Below, one piece after another: positions 20,640 through 29,594 of a stretch of DNA of 64,000 nt (the stretch's first letter is position 1; each line of letters opens with the position of its first letter). The position numbers and the translations under genes are program-made. Under the pieces are notes generated by a model. The model saw only the letters and a program-made list of their open reading frames with translations. It was not told the origin of the DNA and did no database searches. The stretch is from Acidimicrobiia bacterium (lineage in GTDB: Bacteria; Actinomycetota; Acidimicrobiia; Acidimicrobiales; Aldehydirespiratoraceae): NCBI GenBank assembly GCA_003231645.1, contig QIIW01000152.1, forward strand, positions 1 through 64,000, read 5' to 3'.

Positions 20640-20650
20640 AAGGTAGCACA
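20640..20650 (-). promoter_or_regulatory. Candidate extended -10 promoter of the pyr operon
   Basis: TGTGCTACCTT on the minus strand reads as an extended -10 (TGTGC then TACCTT). It lies just upstream of the PyrR hairpin, giving a predicted leader of about 50 bases. No convincing -35. Confidence 0.45.
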
Positions 20651-20681
20651 CCCGATGACGAGTTCCGACCAATGACTGCGA

Positions 20682-21095
20682 TCAGTCCTCACGGACCTCG
20701 TCGGCGACCGCTCTCAGCAGGCCGTTGAGAAAGCGCGGCGACTCCTCACCGGAGTACTGGGCGGCCAACTCAACCGCCTCCGAAAGGATCACACCGGTCG
20801 GCACATCGGGACGGCAGGTGAGTTCCCAGGTGGCCATGGACGCGATGATGCGGTCGATCGGGGCCATGCGGCCGATACGCCAACCCTTGAGGTTGCCGGA
20901 GATGAGCCTGTCGATCTCGGAGCGTGACTCGTCGACCCCGGAGGCGATCTCGACGGCATAGGGGTCGGGGGCAATCTTGTGTGACGCGAGTCGGGACGCG
21001 ACATCCGATGACGACATGGCCGCTTCGTACAGGACCGCGAGCGCCTCCTCCCGGGCCTCGCGGCGTCGGCCGAGGCCGGGAACGGTTGCGCTCAC
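20682..21095 (-). CDS. nusB: Transcription antitermination factor NusB
   Basis: All-helical RNA-binding factor of the rRNA antitermination complex. The 137-residue protein shows the N-terminal RRREAREEALAVLYEA and C-terminal VPTGVILSEAVELAAQYS and PRFLNGLLRAVADEVR motifs. Starts with GTG overlapping the efp stop (GTGA). It closes the efp-nusB end of the aro transcript, upstream of the pyr promoter. Confidence 0.95.
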   Translation of the reverse strand: MSATVPGLGRRREAREEALAVLYEAAMSSSDVASRLASHKIAPDPYAVEIASGVDESRSEIDRLISGNLKGWRIGRMAPIDRIIASMATWELTCRPDVPTGVILSEAVELAAQYSGEESPRFLNGLLRAVADEVRED

Positions 21096-21655
21096 GCCCG
21101 GCTGAGGTATGCGCCGGTGCGGGTGTCGACCTTGACCCGCTCACCCGGGTTGACGAAGAGCGGGACCTGTACAACCAGCCCCGTTTCGAGGGTGGCCGGC
21201 TTGGTGCCCCCCGACACGCGGTCGCCCTGGACGCCGGGCTCGGTCTCGGCGATGGTCAGTTCGACCGCGGCGGACAGGTCGGTGCCGACGATCTCGGTTC
21301 CGAACATCAGCAGCACCGCCGACGAGTTCTCGATGATGTAGTTGACCGCATCGCCGAGTACCTCCGGAGCCACATGGATCTGGTCGTAGGACTCGTTGTC
21401 CATGAAGACGTAGTCGGTGCCGTCCCGGTAGAGAAACTGCATGTCACGTTTGTCGATGCTGGCCCGCTCGACCTTCTCCCCGGCTCGGAACGTGCGGTCG
21501 ATCACGGCTCCGGTGCGAGCATTCTTCAGTGTGGTACGCACGAAGGCATGGCCCTTGCCGGGCTTCACGTGCTGAAAGTCGACCACCTGGAACAGGCCTC
21601 CCTCGATTTCGAGAGCCATTCCGTTCTTGAGATCGTTGGTGGTGATGGTGGCCAT
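21092..21655 (-). CDS. efp: Translation elongation factor P
   Basis: Relieves ribosome stalling at polyproline. The 187-residue, three-domain protein opens MATITTNDLKNGMALEI and has the domain I tip loop HVKPGKGHAF with lysine at the position that is modified in other bacteria. No EpmA/EpmB modifying genes are near. The ATG at 21655 begins the family N-terminus, 13 bases after the peptidase stop. Confidence 0.96.
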   Translation of the reverse strand: MATITTNDLKNGMALEIEGGLFQVVDFQHVKPGKGHAFVRTTLKNARTGAVIDRTFRAGEKVERASIDKRDMQFLYRDGTDYVFMDNESYDQIHVAPEVLGDAVNYIIENSSAVLLMFGTEIVGTDLSAAVELTIAETEPGVQGDRVSGGTKPATLETGLVVQVPLFVNPGERVKVDTRTGAYLSRA

Positions 21656-21668
21656 GGGGACTCCGTGA

Positions 21669-22769
21669 TCAGGGGGTTGGTTGCTTGGGAAACCGGGTGA
21701 GCGCCCGGCATCCGTCATCGGTCACCACGACGGTGTCCTCGATCCTGACACCACCCAGACCGACTACGTAGATTCCGGGCTCGACCGTGAGGACATGACC
21801 CCGCTGGAGGATACCGGCGTTGCCCTTCCTGACCGCCGGAAGTTCATGGACCTCGAGTCCGATGCCATGGCCGGTTCCGTGGCCGAACTGTGCGGCGTGG
21901 CCGCCGACCTCGATGATCTCTCGACAGGCTCGATCGACGTCACCGGCCGCGACACCGGGCCTGACCCGATCGAGGCCGGCTCGCTGGGCACGACCCACCA
22001 GTTCCAGGATCTCACCGGCGCGCCGGTCAGCCGGCTCATCACCGACCACGAACGTTCGGGTCATGTCGCTGTGATAGCCGTCGACCAGAGCGCCGGCGTC
22101 GATGACCACCAGCTCACCCGGGCACATCACACGATCACCCGGTGTGGCGTGGGGAAGGGCCGAGTTGCATCCGGTGGCCACGATGGTGTCGTAGGCAGGG
22201 CCCTGGGCACCACGACTGCGGATTCCCTCGTCGATGGCCAGAGCCATCTGGCGTTCGGTCACGCCCGGCTCGATGAACTCGACGGCGTCGGCCAACGCGG
22301 CATCGACGATCCCCGCGGCCGCCTCGATGCGGGCCACTTCGGCGTCGGTCTTGATGCTCCTCAGCCCGAGCACGATCGCAGTGGTGGCAACCGGCGCTGT
22401 CGCAAGCTGTTCGGACCACGCTCGTTGCTGGGCCCACGTGACCGAATCGGCCTCGAGCCCGACCCGGGCCGTCGGGTCGAGTCGGGTCGCCCCAGACTCG
22501 ACGACCCGCAGGGATATCTCGACATCGACCTCGCATCCCGACCCACGGAGCTGGGCCGGAGCCTGGTCGCGGTAGCGGCTGTCGGTGACCAACACCGCGT
22601 CGGTCGGGGAGATCACGAGGACGCCGGTCGAACCGGTGAAACCGGTGCACCATCTGATGTTGGCCGGATCGGTGACGATTAGAGCATCACATCGCGCCGG
22701 CCCCAGAAGCTCCCTCACCGCGTCGATTCGTCCGCCGACCGACAGCGGCGGCAGATCACGACCGGTCAC
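21669..22769 (-). CDS. Xaa-Pro aminopeptidase/dipeptidase (M24B)
   Basis: Metallopeptidase that cleaves bonds next to proline. The 366 residues comprise a creatinase-like N-terminal domain (DALIVTDPANIRWCTGFTGS) and a pita-bread catalytic domain with all five metal ligands: the two Asp in DAGALVDGYHSDMTRTF, His in GHGTGHGIG, Glu in TVEPGIY and Glu in VRIEDTVVV. The GTG at 22769 overlaps the aroQ stop (GTGA). Its place between aroQ and efp matches pepQ of mycobacteria. Confidence 0.92.
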   Translation of the reverse strand: MTGRDLPPLSVGGRIDAVRELLGPARCDALIVTDPANIRWCTGFTGSTGVLVISPTDAVLVTDSRYRDQAPAQLRGSGCEVDVEISLRVVESGATRLDPTARVGLEADSVTWAQQRAWSEQLATAPVATTAIVLGLRSIKTDAEVARIEAAAGIVDAALADAVEFIEPGVTERQMALAIDEGIRSRGAQGPAYDTIVATGCNSALPHATPGDRVMCPGELVVIDAGALVDGYHSDMTRTFVVGDEPADRRAGEILELVGRAQRAGLDRVRPGVAAGDVDRACREIIEVGGHAAQFGHGTGHGIGLEVHELPAVRKGNAGILQRGHVLTVEPGIYVVGLGGVRIEDTVVVTDDGCRALTRFPKQPTP

Positions 22770-23209
22770 GACAGGCGGGCCGCCACCGCGTCGATGGCGA
22801 GCACGTAGCCATGCGCCCCGAATCCGCTGATGGTGCCGGTGGCGACCGGGGCTACCACCGAGGTACGCCGCCAGGGCTCCCTGGAATCTGGGTTGGAGAG
22901 GTGGAGTTCGACCACGATTCCGTCGTAGGCGGCCAACGCGTCGTGGATGGCCCACGATGTATGGGTGAATGCGCCCGGGTTGATGACGATCGCCGCGGTG
23001 GTCCCGCGAGCCGAGTGGATCGCGTCGATCAGGTCGGACTCGCGGTTGGACTGCAGATGTCTGAGCGCGAGTCCGTGGGCTGCGGCCGCAGCGGTGGCCG
23101 CGGCAACGTGGTCGTCGAGAGTGCCGGTGCCGTAGACCGACGGTTCGCGGGTGCCGAGAAGATTCAGGTTGGGTCCCGACAGCAGCAGGACCGCCGGCTG
23201 AATGGTCAT
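22766..23209 (-). CDS. aroQ: 3-dehydroquinate dehydratase, type II
   Basis: Third shikimate step. The 147-residue protein carries the type II motifs GPNLNLLGTREPSVYG with the catalytic Tyr, INPGAFTHTS, ELHLSNP and REPWRRTS. ATG 23209 begins the family N-terminus. Follows aroB, 32 bases after its stop. Confidence 0.96.
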   Translation of the reverse strand: MTIQPAVLLLSGPNLNLLGTREPSVYGTGTLDDHVAAATAAAAAHGLALRHLQSNRESDLIDAIHSARGTTAAIVINPGAFTHTSWAIHDALAAYDGIVVELHLSNPDSREPWRRTSVVAPVATGTISGFGAHGYVLAIDAVAARLS

Positions 23210-23241
23210 GTTCGTGTCTCCGTTCTCATGGCCCGAATGTC

Positions 23242-24243
23242 TCACCGAAGTGCGCCCAGGGCGTCGATCAACACATCGGGGTCAATCCCGACCACCGTCT
23301 CCACCCCGTGGGGTCCGTCGAGAACCAGCGTGGTGTCGGCGACCGCCTTCTTGTCGCGGGAGAAGAGATCGACGAGTTCCTCATCATCGAGCATGTCCGG
23401 CACCCGACTCGGCAGGCCCCAAGCCTCGATCACACGGTAGTGCTCGGCGACGCGAGCGGTGTCGATACGACCCAGCCGGTAGGCCACCTCGGCCGCGTAC
23501 ACAAGGCCGACAGCCACCGCCTCGCCGTGGCGCAGATCGTAGGAACCCGCGGTCTCGATGGCGTGGGCCAGGGTATGGCCGTAGTTGAGGATGGCCCGCC
23601 GACCCGATTCGCGTTCGTCGGCAGCGACCACGTCGGCCTTGAACCGCACGCACGCCGCGACTCTGGCATCAAGGTCGAGACGATCAAGATCACCCGCTCC
23701 GAGAAACTGGTATTTCGCCACCTCACCGGTGCCGCTCCTCATCTCGCGCTCCGGGAGTGTCGAGAGGGTCTCGGTGTCACACAGCACGGCCGACGGTTGC
23801 CAGAACGCGCCGACCAGGTTCTTTCCCTCCGGGAGGTTGACCCCGGTCTTGCCTCCGATGGCCGCGTCCACCTGGCCCAGCAACGTGGTCGGCACCGCAA
23901 TGAACCGAATGCCGCGGTGATACACCGCGGCCACGAAGCCACCGAGGTCGGTCACCACTCCTCCGCCCACGGCGACAATCATGTCGGCGCGGCTGCAGCC
24001 CCACTCGGCGAGACGACGGCACACCGACTCGACGGTGGAGACCGCCTTGGCCGCCTCGCCCGGTGGCACGACGATCCGGATGTGTTCGACGCCGGGGTCG
24101 ACGGTCCACGGCACCGCCTCCTGGGTGATAACGACAACCCTGCCGACGCCGTCGGGAACCACCTCGGGCAACAACCCACGCACGCCTTGGCCGACATGCA
24201 CCTGGTAGCTGCGTTCCGCCAGATCGACATCGATGACGCTCAC
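23242..24243 (-). CDS. aroB: 3-dehydroquinate synthase
   Basis: Second shikimate step, NAD and zinc dependent. The 333-residue protein has the NAD-binding VGGGVVTDLGGF, PTTLLGQVDAAIGGKTGVN, the zinc ligand region GTGEVAKY and the paired His motif NYGHTLAHAIE. Starts with GTG overlapping the aroK stop (GTGA). Confidence 0.97.
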   Translation of the reverse strand: MSVIDVDLAERSYQVHVGQGVRGLLPEVVPDGVGRVVVITQEAVPWTVDPGVEHIRIVVPPGEAAKAVSTVESVCRRLAEWGCSRADMIVAVGGGVVTDLGGFVAAVYHRGIRFIAVPTTLLGQVDAAIGGKTGVNLPEGKNLVGAFWQPSAVLCDTETLSTLPEREMRSGTGEVAKYQFLGAGDLDRLDLDARVAACVRFKADVVAADERESGRRAILNYGHTLAHAIETAGSYDLRHGEAVAVGLVYAAEVAYRLGRIDTARVAEHYRVIEAWGLPSRVPDMLDDEELVDLFSRDKKAVADTTLVLDGPHGVETVVGIDPDVLIDALGALR

Positions 24244-24764
24244 CGGTCTCCCTCCTGTCGGATCACGGACAGTATGCGCTCGACGGCCGCTCGCCGACCG
24301 ATTTCGGTGGTGTCGACCCTCGTGTCGGCCACCTCGGCGTAGAAGGCCTCCCGTTCAGCCACCTTGGTAGTGAGATTGCCCTTCACGTCACCATCGAGCA
24401 GCGGCCGCCCACGACCTCCACGGACTCTCTTCACCAGTACCTCGACCCCGGCGTCAAGCCACACGACGAACGATCCGGTATCTGACAGGAGTGCCCGGTT
24501 GGAGGCCGAGACGACAATGCCGCCGCCCGTCGACACGACGGCCGGAGGGCCACTGAGAATGTCAATGAGTGCGGCCGACTCACGAAGACGGAACTCGGCT
24601 TCACCCCCGCGCTCGAAGATCTCCCGAACCGAGACACCCGCCGCGTCGACGACCGTCGCGTCGGTGTCGCGATGGGGGCGAGCGAGACGGGTCGCGAGAT
24701 CGCGACCGACGGTCGACTTGCCCGAGCCCATCGGGCCCACGAGGATCAGGTGACGTTGGTCCAC
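24240..24764 (-). CDS. aroK: Shikimate kinase
   Basis: Phosphorylates shikimate. The 174-residue P-loop kinase has GPMGSGKSTVG (10-20), the shikimate-binding DTD (33-35), STGGGIVV and the lid-region RGGRGRPLL. GTG start at 24764. In the mycobacterial order aroC (chorismate synthase) would lie immediately upstream; here only 50 bases separate aroK from a prepilin peptidase gene, so aroC is elsewhere. Confidence 0.96.
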   Translation of the reverse strand: MDQRHLILVGPMGSGKSTVGRDLATRLARPHRDTDATVVDAAGVSVREIFERGGEAEFRLRESAALIDILSGPPAVVSTGGGIVVSASNRALLSDTGSFVVWLDAGVEVLVKRVRGGRGRPLLDGDVKGNLTTKVAEREAFYAEVADTRVDTTEIGRRAAVERILSVIRQEGDR

Positions 24765-24814
24765 CGAGCAGAGGGTACCGCCGGAGACCCGGCCGGATGG
24801 TGGAGTTGTGCGGC

Positions 24815-25654
24815 TCAGGCTCCCAGCAGCGTCCCGGAGAACAGGACCGCGATCACCGCACCGGCCGCCAGGGCCGGGCCGAAGGGAATGCTCTGCGCCA
24901 GCACGCGTGTCGGCTGACCGTCGACCGCCTCGGGATCAGCGAGAACACCGGCCCGCGACTTCCTGACAATTGCCACGATCACGCCCCCCGCCACGCCCAG
25001 AACGCTGCCGATGAAAAGCGAGATCAACACGAGTCGCACCACCGGCGTCCAACCCACGTAGGTGCTGCCCGACACCCACCCGATGTGCAGCCCGAGAAGC
25101 AGCGACAGTTTCACGTCGCCGAACCCCATGCCGCGCGGTGACACCAGATGGGCGATGAGCAGGAATACGAAGTATGTGAGCGCCCCCAGCAGTGCACGAC
25201 CGACCGCCACCGGACGATCAATGGCAAACGCGACGGCCACCATCGCCACCACCGACAGCGCGATGGCAGGAAAGGTGATGAGATCGGGAAGTCGGTAGAC
25301 ATAGAGGTCGATCACCGAAAGCGCCGTGACCGCGGTGACGAGCATCAGTGGCGGGATCACCACCCAGGCAGCCCCGAATCTCATCGTCACCACCACGAAC
25401 AGCGCAGCCGTTACGATCTCCACAGCCGGATAGGCCGGGGTGATCCGATGTTCGCAATGCCGACACCGGCCGTGATGACCGAGCCACGACACGACAGGAA
25501 TGATCTCGCTCCAGCCCAGTCGGTGGCCGCAATATGGACATCTCGATCGAATCGACAGGGCGGTCCGATCCGGTACCCGATCGACCAGCATGGTCACGAA
25601 CCCACCTACGATCAGGCCCAGCGGGACAGCGATCACGGTCAAAGCGACGTTCAT
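24815..25654 (-). CDS. Type IV prepilin peptidase (A24 family)
   Basis: Inner-membrane aspartic peptidase that trims prepilin leader peptides. The 279 residues form about seven or eight membrane segments. The cytoplasmic zinc loop has two Cys pairs, CPYCG and CRHCE (about residues 39-66), as in bifunctional PilD/GspO that also N-methylate. Catalytic aspartates are in VIDLYVYRLPD and in the G-x-GD motif GMGFGDVKLSLLLG. It sits between aroK and a DUF4388 gene; no pilin or pilus ATPase gene is in this window. Confidence 0.92.
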   Translation of the reverse strand: MNVALTVIAVPLGLIVGGFVTMLVDRVPDRTALSIRSRCPYCGHRLGWSEIIPVVSWLGHHGRCRHCEHRITPAYPAVEIVTAALFVVVTMRFGAAWVVIPPLMLVTAVTALSVIDLYVYRLPDLITFPAIALSVVAMVAVAFAIDRPVAVGRALLGALTYFVFLLIAHLVSPRGMGFGDVKLSLLLGLHIGWVSGSTYVGWTPVVRLVLISLFIGSVLGVAGGVIVAIVRKSRAGVLADPEAVDGQPTRVLAQSIPFGPALAAGAVIAVLFSGTLLGA

Positions 25655-25685
25655 CAGGCGGCCCCCTCACTCGGTGAGCAGCGGT

Positions 25686-26750
25686 TCAGGAGTCGACCGA
25701 GCCCAAGAACTTGAGCAGCAGACTGCGGTTCACCGTCTCGTCCTCGGCCTCCACTGCCGCGAGGGCGGCATCGCGTTCGGCATCGGTGGTGGCCCTCGCC
25801 GCTTCGGCCACGGCCTTGGCAGCCCTCGGGCTGAGGTTGGCGAGCTGCCGGGCCATCTCGGCCGGGTTCAGGGGCTGCTCATCGGCGGTCTCGCCCGAAG
25901 ACGCTCCGGAGAACAACCCGCTGTGACCGGGTTCGTCTCCGATGTGGCCCATGTCGGAGAGTGGATCGCCGGCCGACAGGAGCGGATCGAGCGCGGGGTC
26001 CTCACCGAAGTTCTCCGGCGAAGCGTCATCGGTGAACTCCATCGGCTCGAACACCACCGGTTCATCGTCGGCCGAACCGAACAGTTCCGAGTGGGAATCA
26101 TCGGAAGTCCCGAGGGATCCGTCGAAGGCGTCGGCATCCGTCAACTCGTCTTCGTCGACCGAGATCGGCTCGTCGATCAAGGCCGAAGCGGCGTTGTCGG
26201 CCGCCTCGATCCGCTCGACGAGTCCGAGCTCGATCAGTTCCTTCACGAGCCGGCAGACCTCGACCTCGTGCAGGTCGAGCCGGTGGGCCACATCGACGAC
26301 GGCGGAGCCCGATCCAACGGCGGCGATTCCGCGCCAACGGTCGGCATCGACCATCACGTCGGGACCGGCGAGTTCGGCGCACATGCCGACCCACACGTCC
26401 ATGGACGGTACGACGCTCTCGATCTCGCGCCACTCGACGAGCATCGACTCGGCCGCAGCCAGCACGACATCCATCTTCTCGGTCGAAAAGTCTGACTCCG
26501 TCCTCGTTTCGTCTTCGAAGGTGAACGACCCGGTCTCCAGTCTGAGCAGGCCGAACAGCACCTCGGTACTGGTCGAGTCGGTGATCGGATCACCGACCAG
26601 TTCAGCCAGGTACACGTTACCGGCGTCGAGCCAGACGCTGCCCGAGCCACCGGGACCGGTGACCCTGAGCCGGCCGGTCTTCGCGGTCGACGCGAGAAGA
26701 CGCAGGACGTCGGGAAGAGCGAATGTGTCGAGAGTGCCCGAGAGCGCCAC
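25686..26750 (-). CDS. DUF4388 (PATAN-like) domain protein
   Basis: Function unknown. The 354-residue soluble protein begins with a DUF4388/PATAN domain (about residues 1-110: LSGTLDTFALPDVLRLLA, KTGRLRV, VWLDAGNVYLAEL, EVLFGLLRLETGSFTFE). A middle region around 130-190 resembles a winged-helix (VVDVAHRLDLHEVEVCRLVKEL). Then an acidic low-complexity linker (about 190-285) and a C-terminal helix-rich tail. I choose GTG 26750 because a GGAGGT Shine-Dalgarno stands 6 bases upstream. DUF4388 proteins often accompany pilus or signalling systems; the adjacent prepilin peptidase supports a pilus link, but that is inference. Confidence 0.8.
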   Translation of the reverse strand: MALSGTLDTFALPDVLRLLASTAKTGRLRVTGPGGSGSVWLDAGNVYLAELVGDPITDSTSTEVLFGLLRLETGSFTFEDETRTESDFSTEKMDVVLAAAESMLVEWREIESVVPSMDVWVGMCAELAGPDVMVDADRWRGIAAVGSGSAVVDVAHRLDLHEVEVCRLVKELIELGLVERIEAADNAASALIDEPISVDEDELTDADAFDGSLGTSDDSHSELFGSADDEPVVFEPMEFTDDASPENFGEDPALDPLLSAGDPLSDMGHIGDEPGHSGLFSGASSGETADEQPLNPAEMARQLANLSPRAAKAVAEAARATTDAERDAALAAVEAEDETVNRSLLLKFLGSVDS

Positions 26751-26810
26751 GGTTACCTCCGAGGTGGAACAACACGTCACCATCGGCACGCAACCCCGGG
26801 GTTGTGAGCA

Positions 26811-27656
26811 CTACCGTCGAGAGAGGGCCTCGACTGCCGCGCCGGTCATGGCCTCGATCGGTGCATCGACCCCCGTCCAGGTGTGAAACGCCACCGCGGC
26901 CTGGCGTACGAGCATGGAGAGACCATTGTGGGTTTCAACCCCCAGTTCCTCGGCCATCGCCGCCCACGGAGTAGTGGCGGGTTCGTAGATCAGATCAACC
27001 GCCACCTGCCCCGAACCCAGCAAGGACGGTTCGCAGGGGAAGCAGCGATCGTGACCCATACCGACCGGGGTCGCGTTGACCACGACGTCGGCATCCGACA
27101 CCGCCTCGACCGGGGTGACCCGGCCGATTGGTCCGGCCAAGCGGGCCGCGGCCGCGGCCCGCTTGGAGGAGCGGTTGATCACGGCAACGTCGCGTGCGCC
27201 CGACTCGGCGACCGCCAGTATCACGGCGCGTGCCGCTCCGCCTGCGCCGATCACGGCGAAGGATCGCCCGTCAGGGCTGATACCGGCGTCATTGAGCAGT
27301 GCGTCGACGAAACCACGACCGTCGGTGTTGTCGGCCCCAACCCGCCCGTCGTCCAACAGGGTGAGGCAGTTGGCGGCCCGGAGGGTCGCCGCCGTTTCGG
27401 TGACCTCGTCGACGGCGGCGAGGACATCGGACTTGTGGGGCATGGTGACCGACATGGCGGCGATGCCGAGCACCCTCATGGCCTCAACCGCGGCCCCGCC
27501 CCGGCCCTTCGGCACGGCAAGAGCCACATAGATCCAGTCGAGTCCGGTGGCCGAGAAGCCGGCGTTGTGGATGGTCGGCGACAACGAGTGCGCGATCGGG
27601 TCGCCGATGACCACCGCCACCCGTGTCGTCCCGGTCGTCGATCGTGATGGGTCCAA
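26811..27656 (-). CDS. aroE: Shikimate dehydrogenase
   Basis: Fourth shikimate step, NADP dependent. The 281-residue protein shows the substrate motif GDPIAHSLSPTIHN, catalytic Lys in SVTMPHK, Asp in GADNTDGRGF and the nucleotide-binding IGAGGAARA followed by VINRSSKRA, of the NADP type. A TTG at 27656 is the most upstream start, 7 bases after the mltG stop; a GTG 12 codons in is an alternative. Confidence 0.94.
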   Translation of the reverse strand: MDPSRSTTGTTRVAVVIGDPIAHSLSPTIHNAGFSATGLDWIYVALAVPKGRGGAAVEAMRVLGIAAMSVTMPHKSDVLAAVDEVTETAATLRAANCLTLLDDGRVGADNTDGRGFVDALLNDAGISPDGRSFAVIGAGGAARAVILAVAESGARDVAVINRSSKRAAAAARLAGPIGRVTPVEAVSDADVVVNATPVGMGHDRCFPCEPSLLGSGQVAVDLIYEPATTPWAAMAEELGVETHNGLSMLVRQAAVAFHTWTGVDAPIEAMTGAAVEALSRR

Positions 27657-27663
27657 CGCAGGC

Positions 27664-29178
27664 TCAGCCGCAGTAGCCGAGGTCGGTACAGACCTTCAGG
27701 GCCGCGGCCCGCTCGGCCTCGGTGGTGGCGAACGTGTGGGCCCCCTTCACACCGCCCTCGTCGGTGAGCACGTAGTACATCCAGTCGCCGTCGGCGGGCT
27801 GCAGCGCGGCACGAAGCGACGCCTCGCCCGGCGCCGCGATGGGTGTGGGTGGCAACCCGACCACGGCACGCGTGTTCCAGGGTGACGTGTTGTCCAGGTC
27901 GCTCTGGAGCAAGGGCTCGGTGAAGGGCTTGCCGACGGCGTAGTAGGTCGAGGCGTCGATCCCGAGCTTCTCGCCCTTGAGAAGGCGGTTGTAGATGACG
28001 CGGGCGATTTTCGGTCGGTCGGCGTCGATCTTGGCCTCTTCCTCGATGAGCGAGGCCACGATCACGACCTGGTAGTTGGTGAGGCCGAGTTCGTCGAGGA
28101 CGGGTGCTCGGCCCGGATCTTCGAGCAGCGCCCCGAACCGCTCGTCGAAGGTCTTGCTCATTCGCTCGATGAACTTGCGCTCGTTGCCACGATCACGATT
28201 CGGCACGTCGTACTTGGCCGGGAACAGCATCCCCTCGAACCAGAAGAACGGTGGCACATCGGGATCGAGGTATTTCGAGGTGAGTGACTTGTCGGCGAGT
28301 ACCTTTTCGAGGTCGGCGCGGTTGAAACGATCGTTCTCCTCCAGCAGCCGATTGATCAGCTCGGTCACCCGTAGACCCTCGGGAATGGTGATGTTGAACA
28401 CTGGTTCGGGGACCGGTCCCTTGTCGAGCTTGACCACCAAGGCGTCGAAACTCATGTTCTTGTTGAGCACGTAGTCGCCGGCCTCGAAGGTGCGTTCGGC
28501 GTTGCAGCCCAGGAAGCCGGTGATGGTGATCCTGCCGCCGGTGTCGCCCCCGCAGCGCAGCCAGTAGCGAAAGACAGTGCCGTTGCCGACGAGGTTGTTG
28601 GACGCCAGCAAGGTGGCTACGTCGTTGGTGGACGCACCGTTGGGAATGTTGAAGTCGACCTCGGCCCCGATCGGACCGGCGGGGTTGACCTGGGCGTCGA
28701 TCCAGCCGTAGACCCTTCCTCGTATCCAACCTGCGGCGAACAGAGCCAGGAGGATGAGCAGGACGATCCGGAAGATGCCACCCCAACTCGTGCGATAGCG
28801 GACCCAGTTTCGATCGTCGAGATCGTAGCGAGGATCGACCAGGGGGTCGGCCGATGGATCGTCCTCGAAGACATACTCGACGCCATTGGAATCGATCCCG
28901 GCGACGATCACCGCTCCGGGTGGGGCGATGTGGTCGGGCAGCGCCACCGACGAATTGGGATCGAGTGCGGGCCCACCCGGTTGGGCGGGTACCGCGACCG
29001 AGACCGGTACAGCCACACGCGTCGGCTGGCGACGCCTGGGACGGGGTCTGAGCGCGTCGGGTGGCGCCGGAGCGGGGCCGCCCGACGGGGGCGAATCGTC
29101 ATCGGTCGGCACTACGGGGCCGCCTTCGCCGGTGATGAACTCCGACAGGACGCGCCAACGCTTGGACTTATCGGCCAC
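27664..29178 (-). CDS. mltG: Endolytic murein transglycosylase MltG
   Basis: Cuts nascent glycan strands at the membrane to end peptidoglycan polymerisation. The 504-residue protein has a long proline-rich cytoplasmic N-terminus (about 1-130), one membrane helix (133-151) and a YceG domain with LysM-like segment and the catalytic Glu in ASLIEEEAKI, then YNRL, STYYAVG and LPPTPIAAPGEASL. GTG start overlaps the ruvX stop by 11 bases. The N-terminal extension is longer than in E. coli but usual for actinobacteria. Confidence 0.94.
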   Translation of the reverse strand: MADKSKRWRVLSEFITGEGGPVVPTDDDSPPSGGPAPAPPDALRPRPRRRQPTRVAVPVSVAVPAQPGGPALDPNSSVALPDHIAPPGAVIVAGIDSNGVEYVFEDDPSADPLVDPRYDLDDRNWVRYRTSWGGIFRIVLLILLALFAAGWIRGRVYGWIDAQVNPAGPIGAEVDFNIPNGASTNDVATLLASNNLVGNGTVFRYWLRCGGDTGGRITITGFLGCNAERTFEAGDYVLNKNMSFDALVVKLDKGPVPEPVFNITIPEGLRVTELINRLLEENDRFNRADLEKVLADKSLTSKYLDPDVPPFFWFEGMLFPAKYDVPNRDRGNERKFIERMSKTFDERFGALLEDPGRAPVLDELGLTNYQVVIVASLIEEEAKIDADRPKIARVIYNRLLKGEKLGIDASTYYAVGKPFTEPLLQSDLDNTSPWNTRAVVGLPPTPIAAPGEASLRAALQPADGDWMYYVLTDEGGVKGAHTFATTEAERAAALKVCTDLGYCG

Positions 29179-29593
29179 GAGGCATTCCTGAATCGAGCCA
29201 TGCCTGCAGGATCACCGAAGCTGCGACCTTGTCGATCACACGGCGGCGGGCGTCGGCGTTCATGTTCTGCTCCTTGAGACTGCGCTCTGCTGTCACGGTG
29301 GTCAGTCTCTCATCGTATGTAACAACCGGCACGGTGAGGGCGTCACCAAGTGCTCGGCTCTCGCCCAGACAGAGCCTCGCGGCCGGGCCCATCGAGCCGT
29401 CGAGGCTGTAAGGCAGCCCCACCACCACGATCTCGGCCTCCCATTCCGCCACCAGATCGGCAATGACACGATGCTCGCGCCGACGATCACCGACCCTCTT
29501 CACCACCTCGATCGGGGTGGCGATGGTGCCGTCGCTGTCGCTGACGGCGACGCCGATCCGTTTGGAGCCCAGATCGAGGCCGAGGGCCCGCAT
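29168..29593 (-). CDS. ruvX: Pre-16S rRNA nuclease / Holliday junction resolvase-like YqgF
   Basis: RNase H-fold nuclease implicated in 16S rRNA 5-prime end maturation. The 141-residue protein opens MRALGLDLGSKRIGVAVSD with the first catalytic Asp, has VVGLPYSLDGSMGP, TYDERLTTV with the acidic residue, and a C-terminal DKVAASVILQAWL. The ATG at 29593 follows the alaS stop by one base. Essential in E. coli, and its place after alaS is conserved. Confidence 0.94.
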   Translation of the reverse strand: MRALGLDLGSKRIGVAVSDSDGTIATPIEVVKRVGDRRREHRVIADLVAEWEAEIVVVGLPYSLDGSMGPAARLCLGESRALGDALTVPVVTYDERLTTVTAERSLKEQNMNADARRRVIDKVAASVILQAWLDSGMPRGR

Positions 29594-29594
29594 C

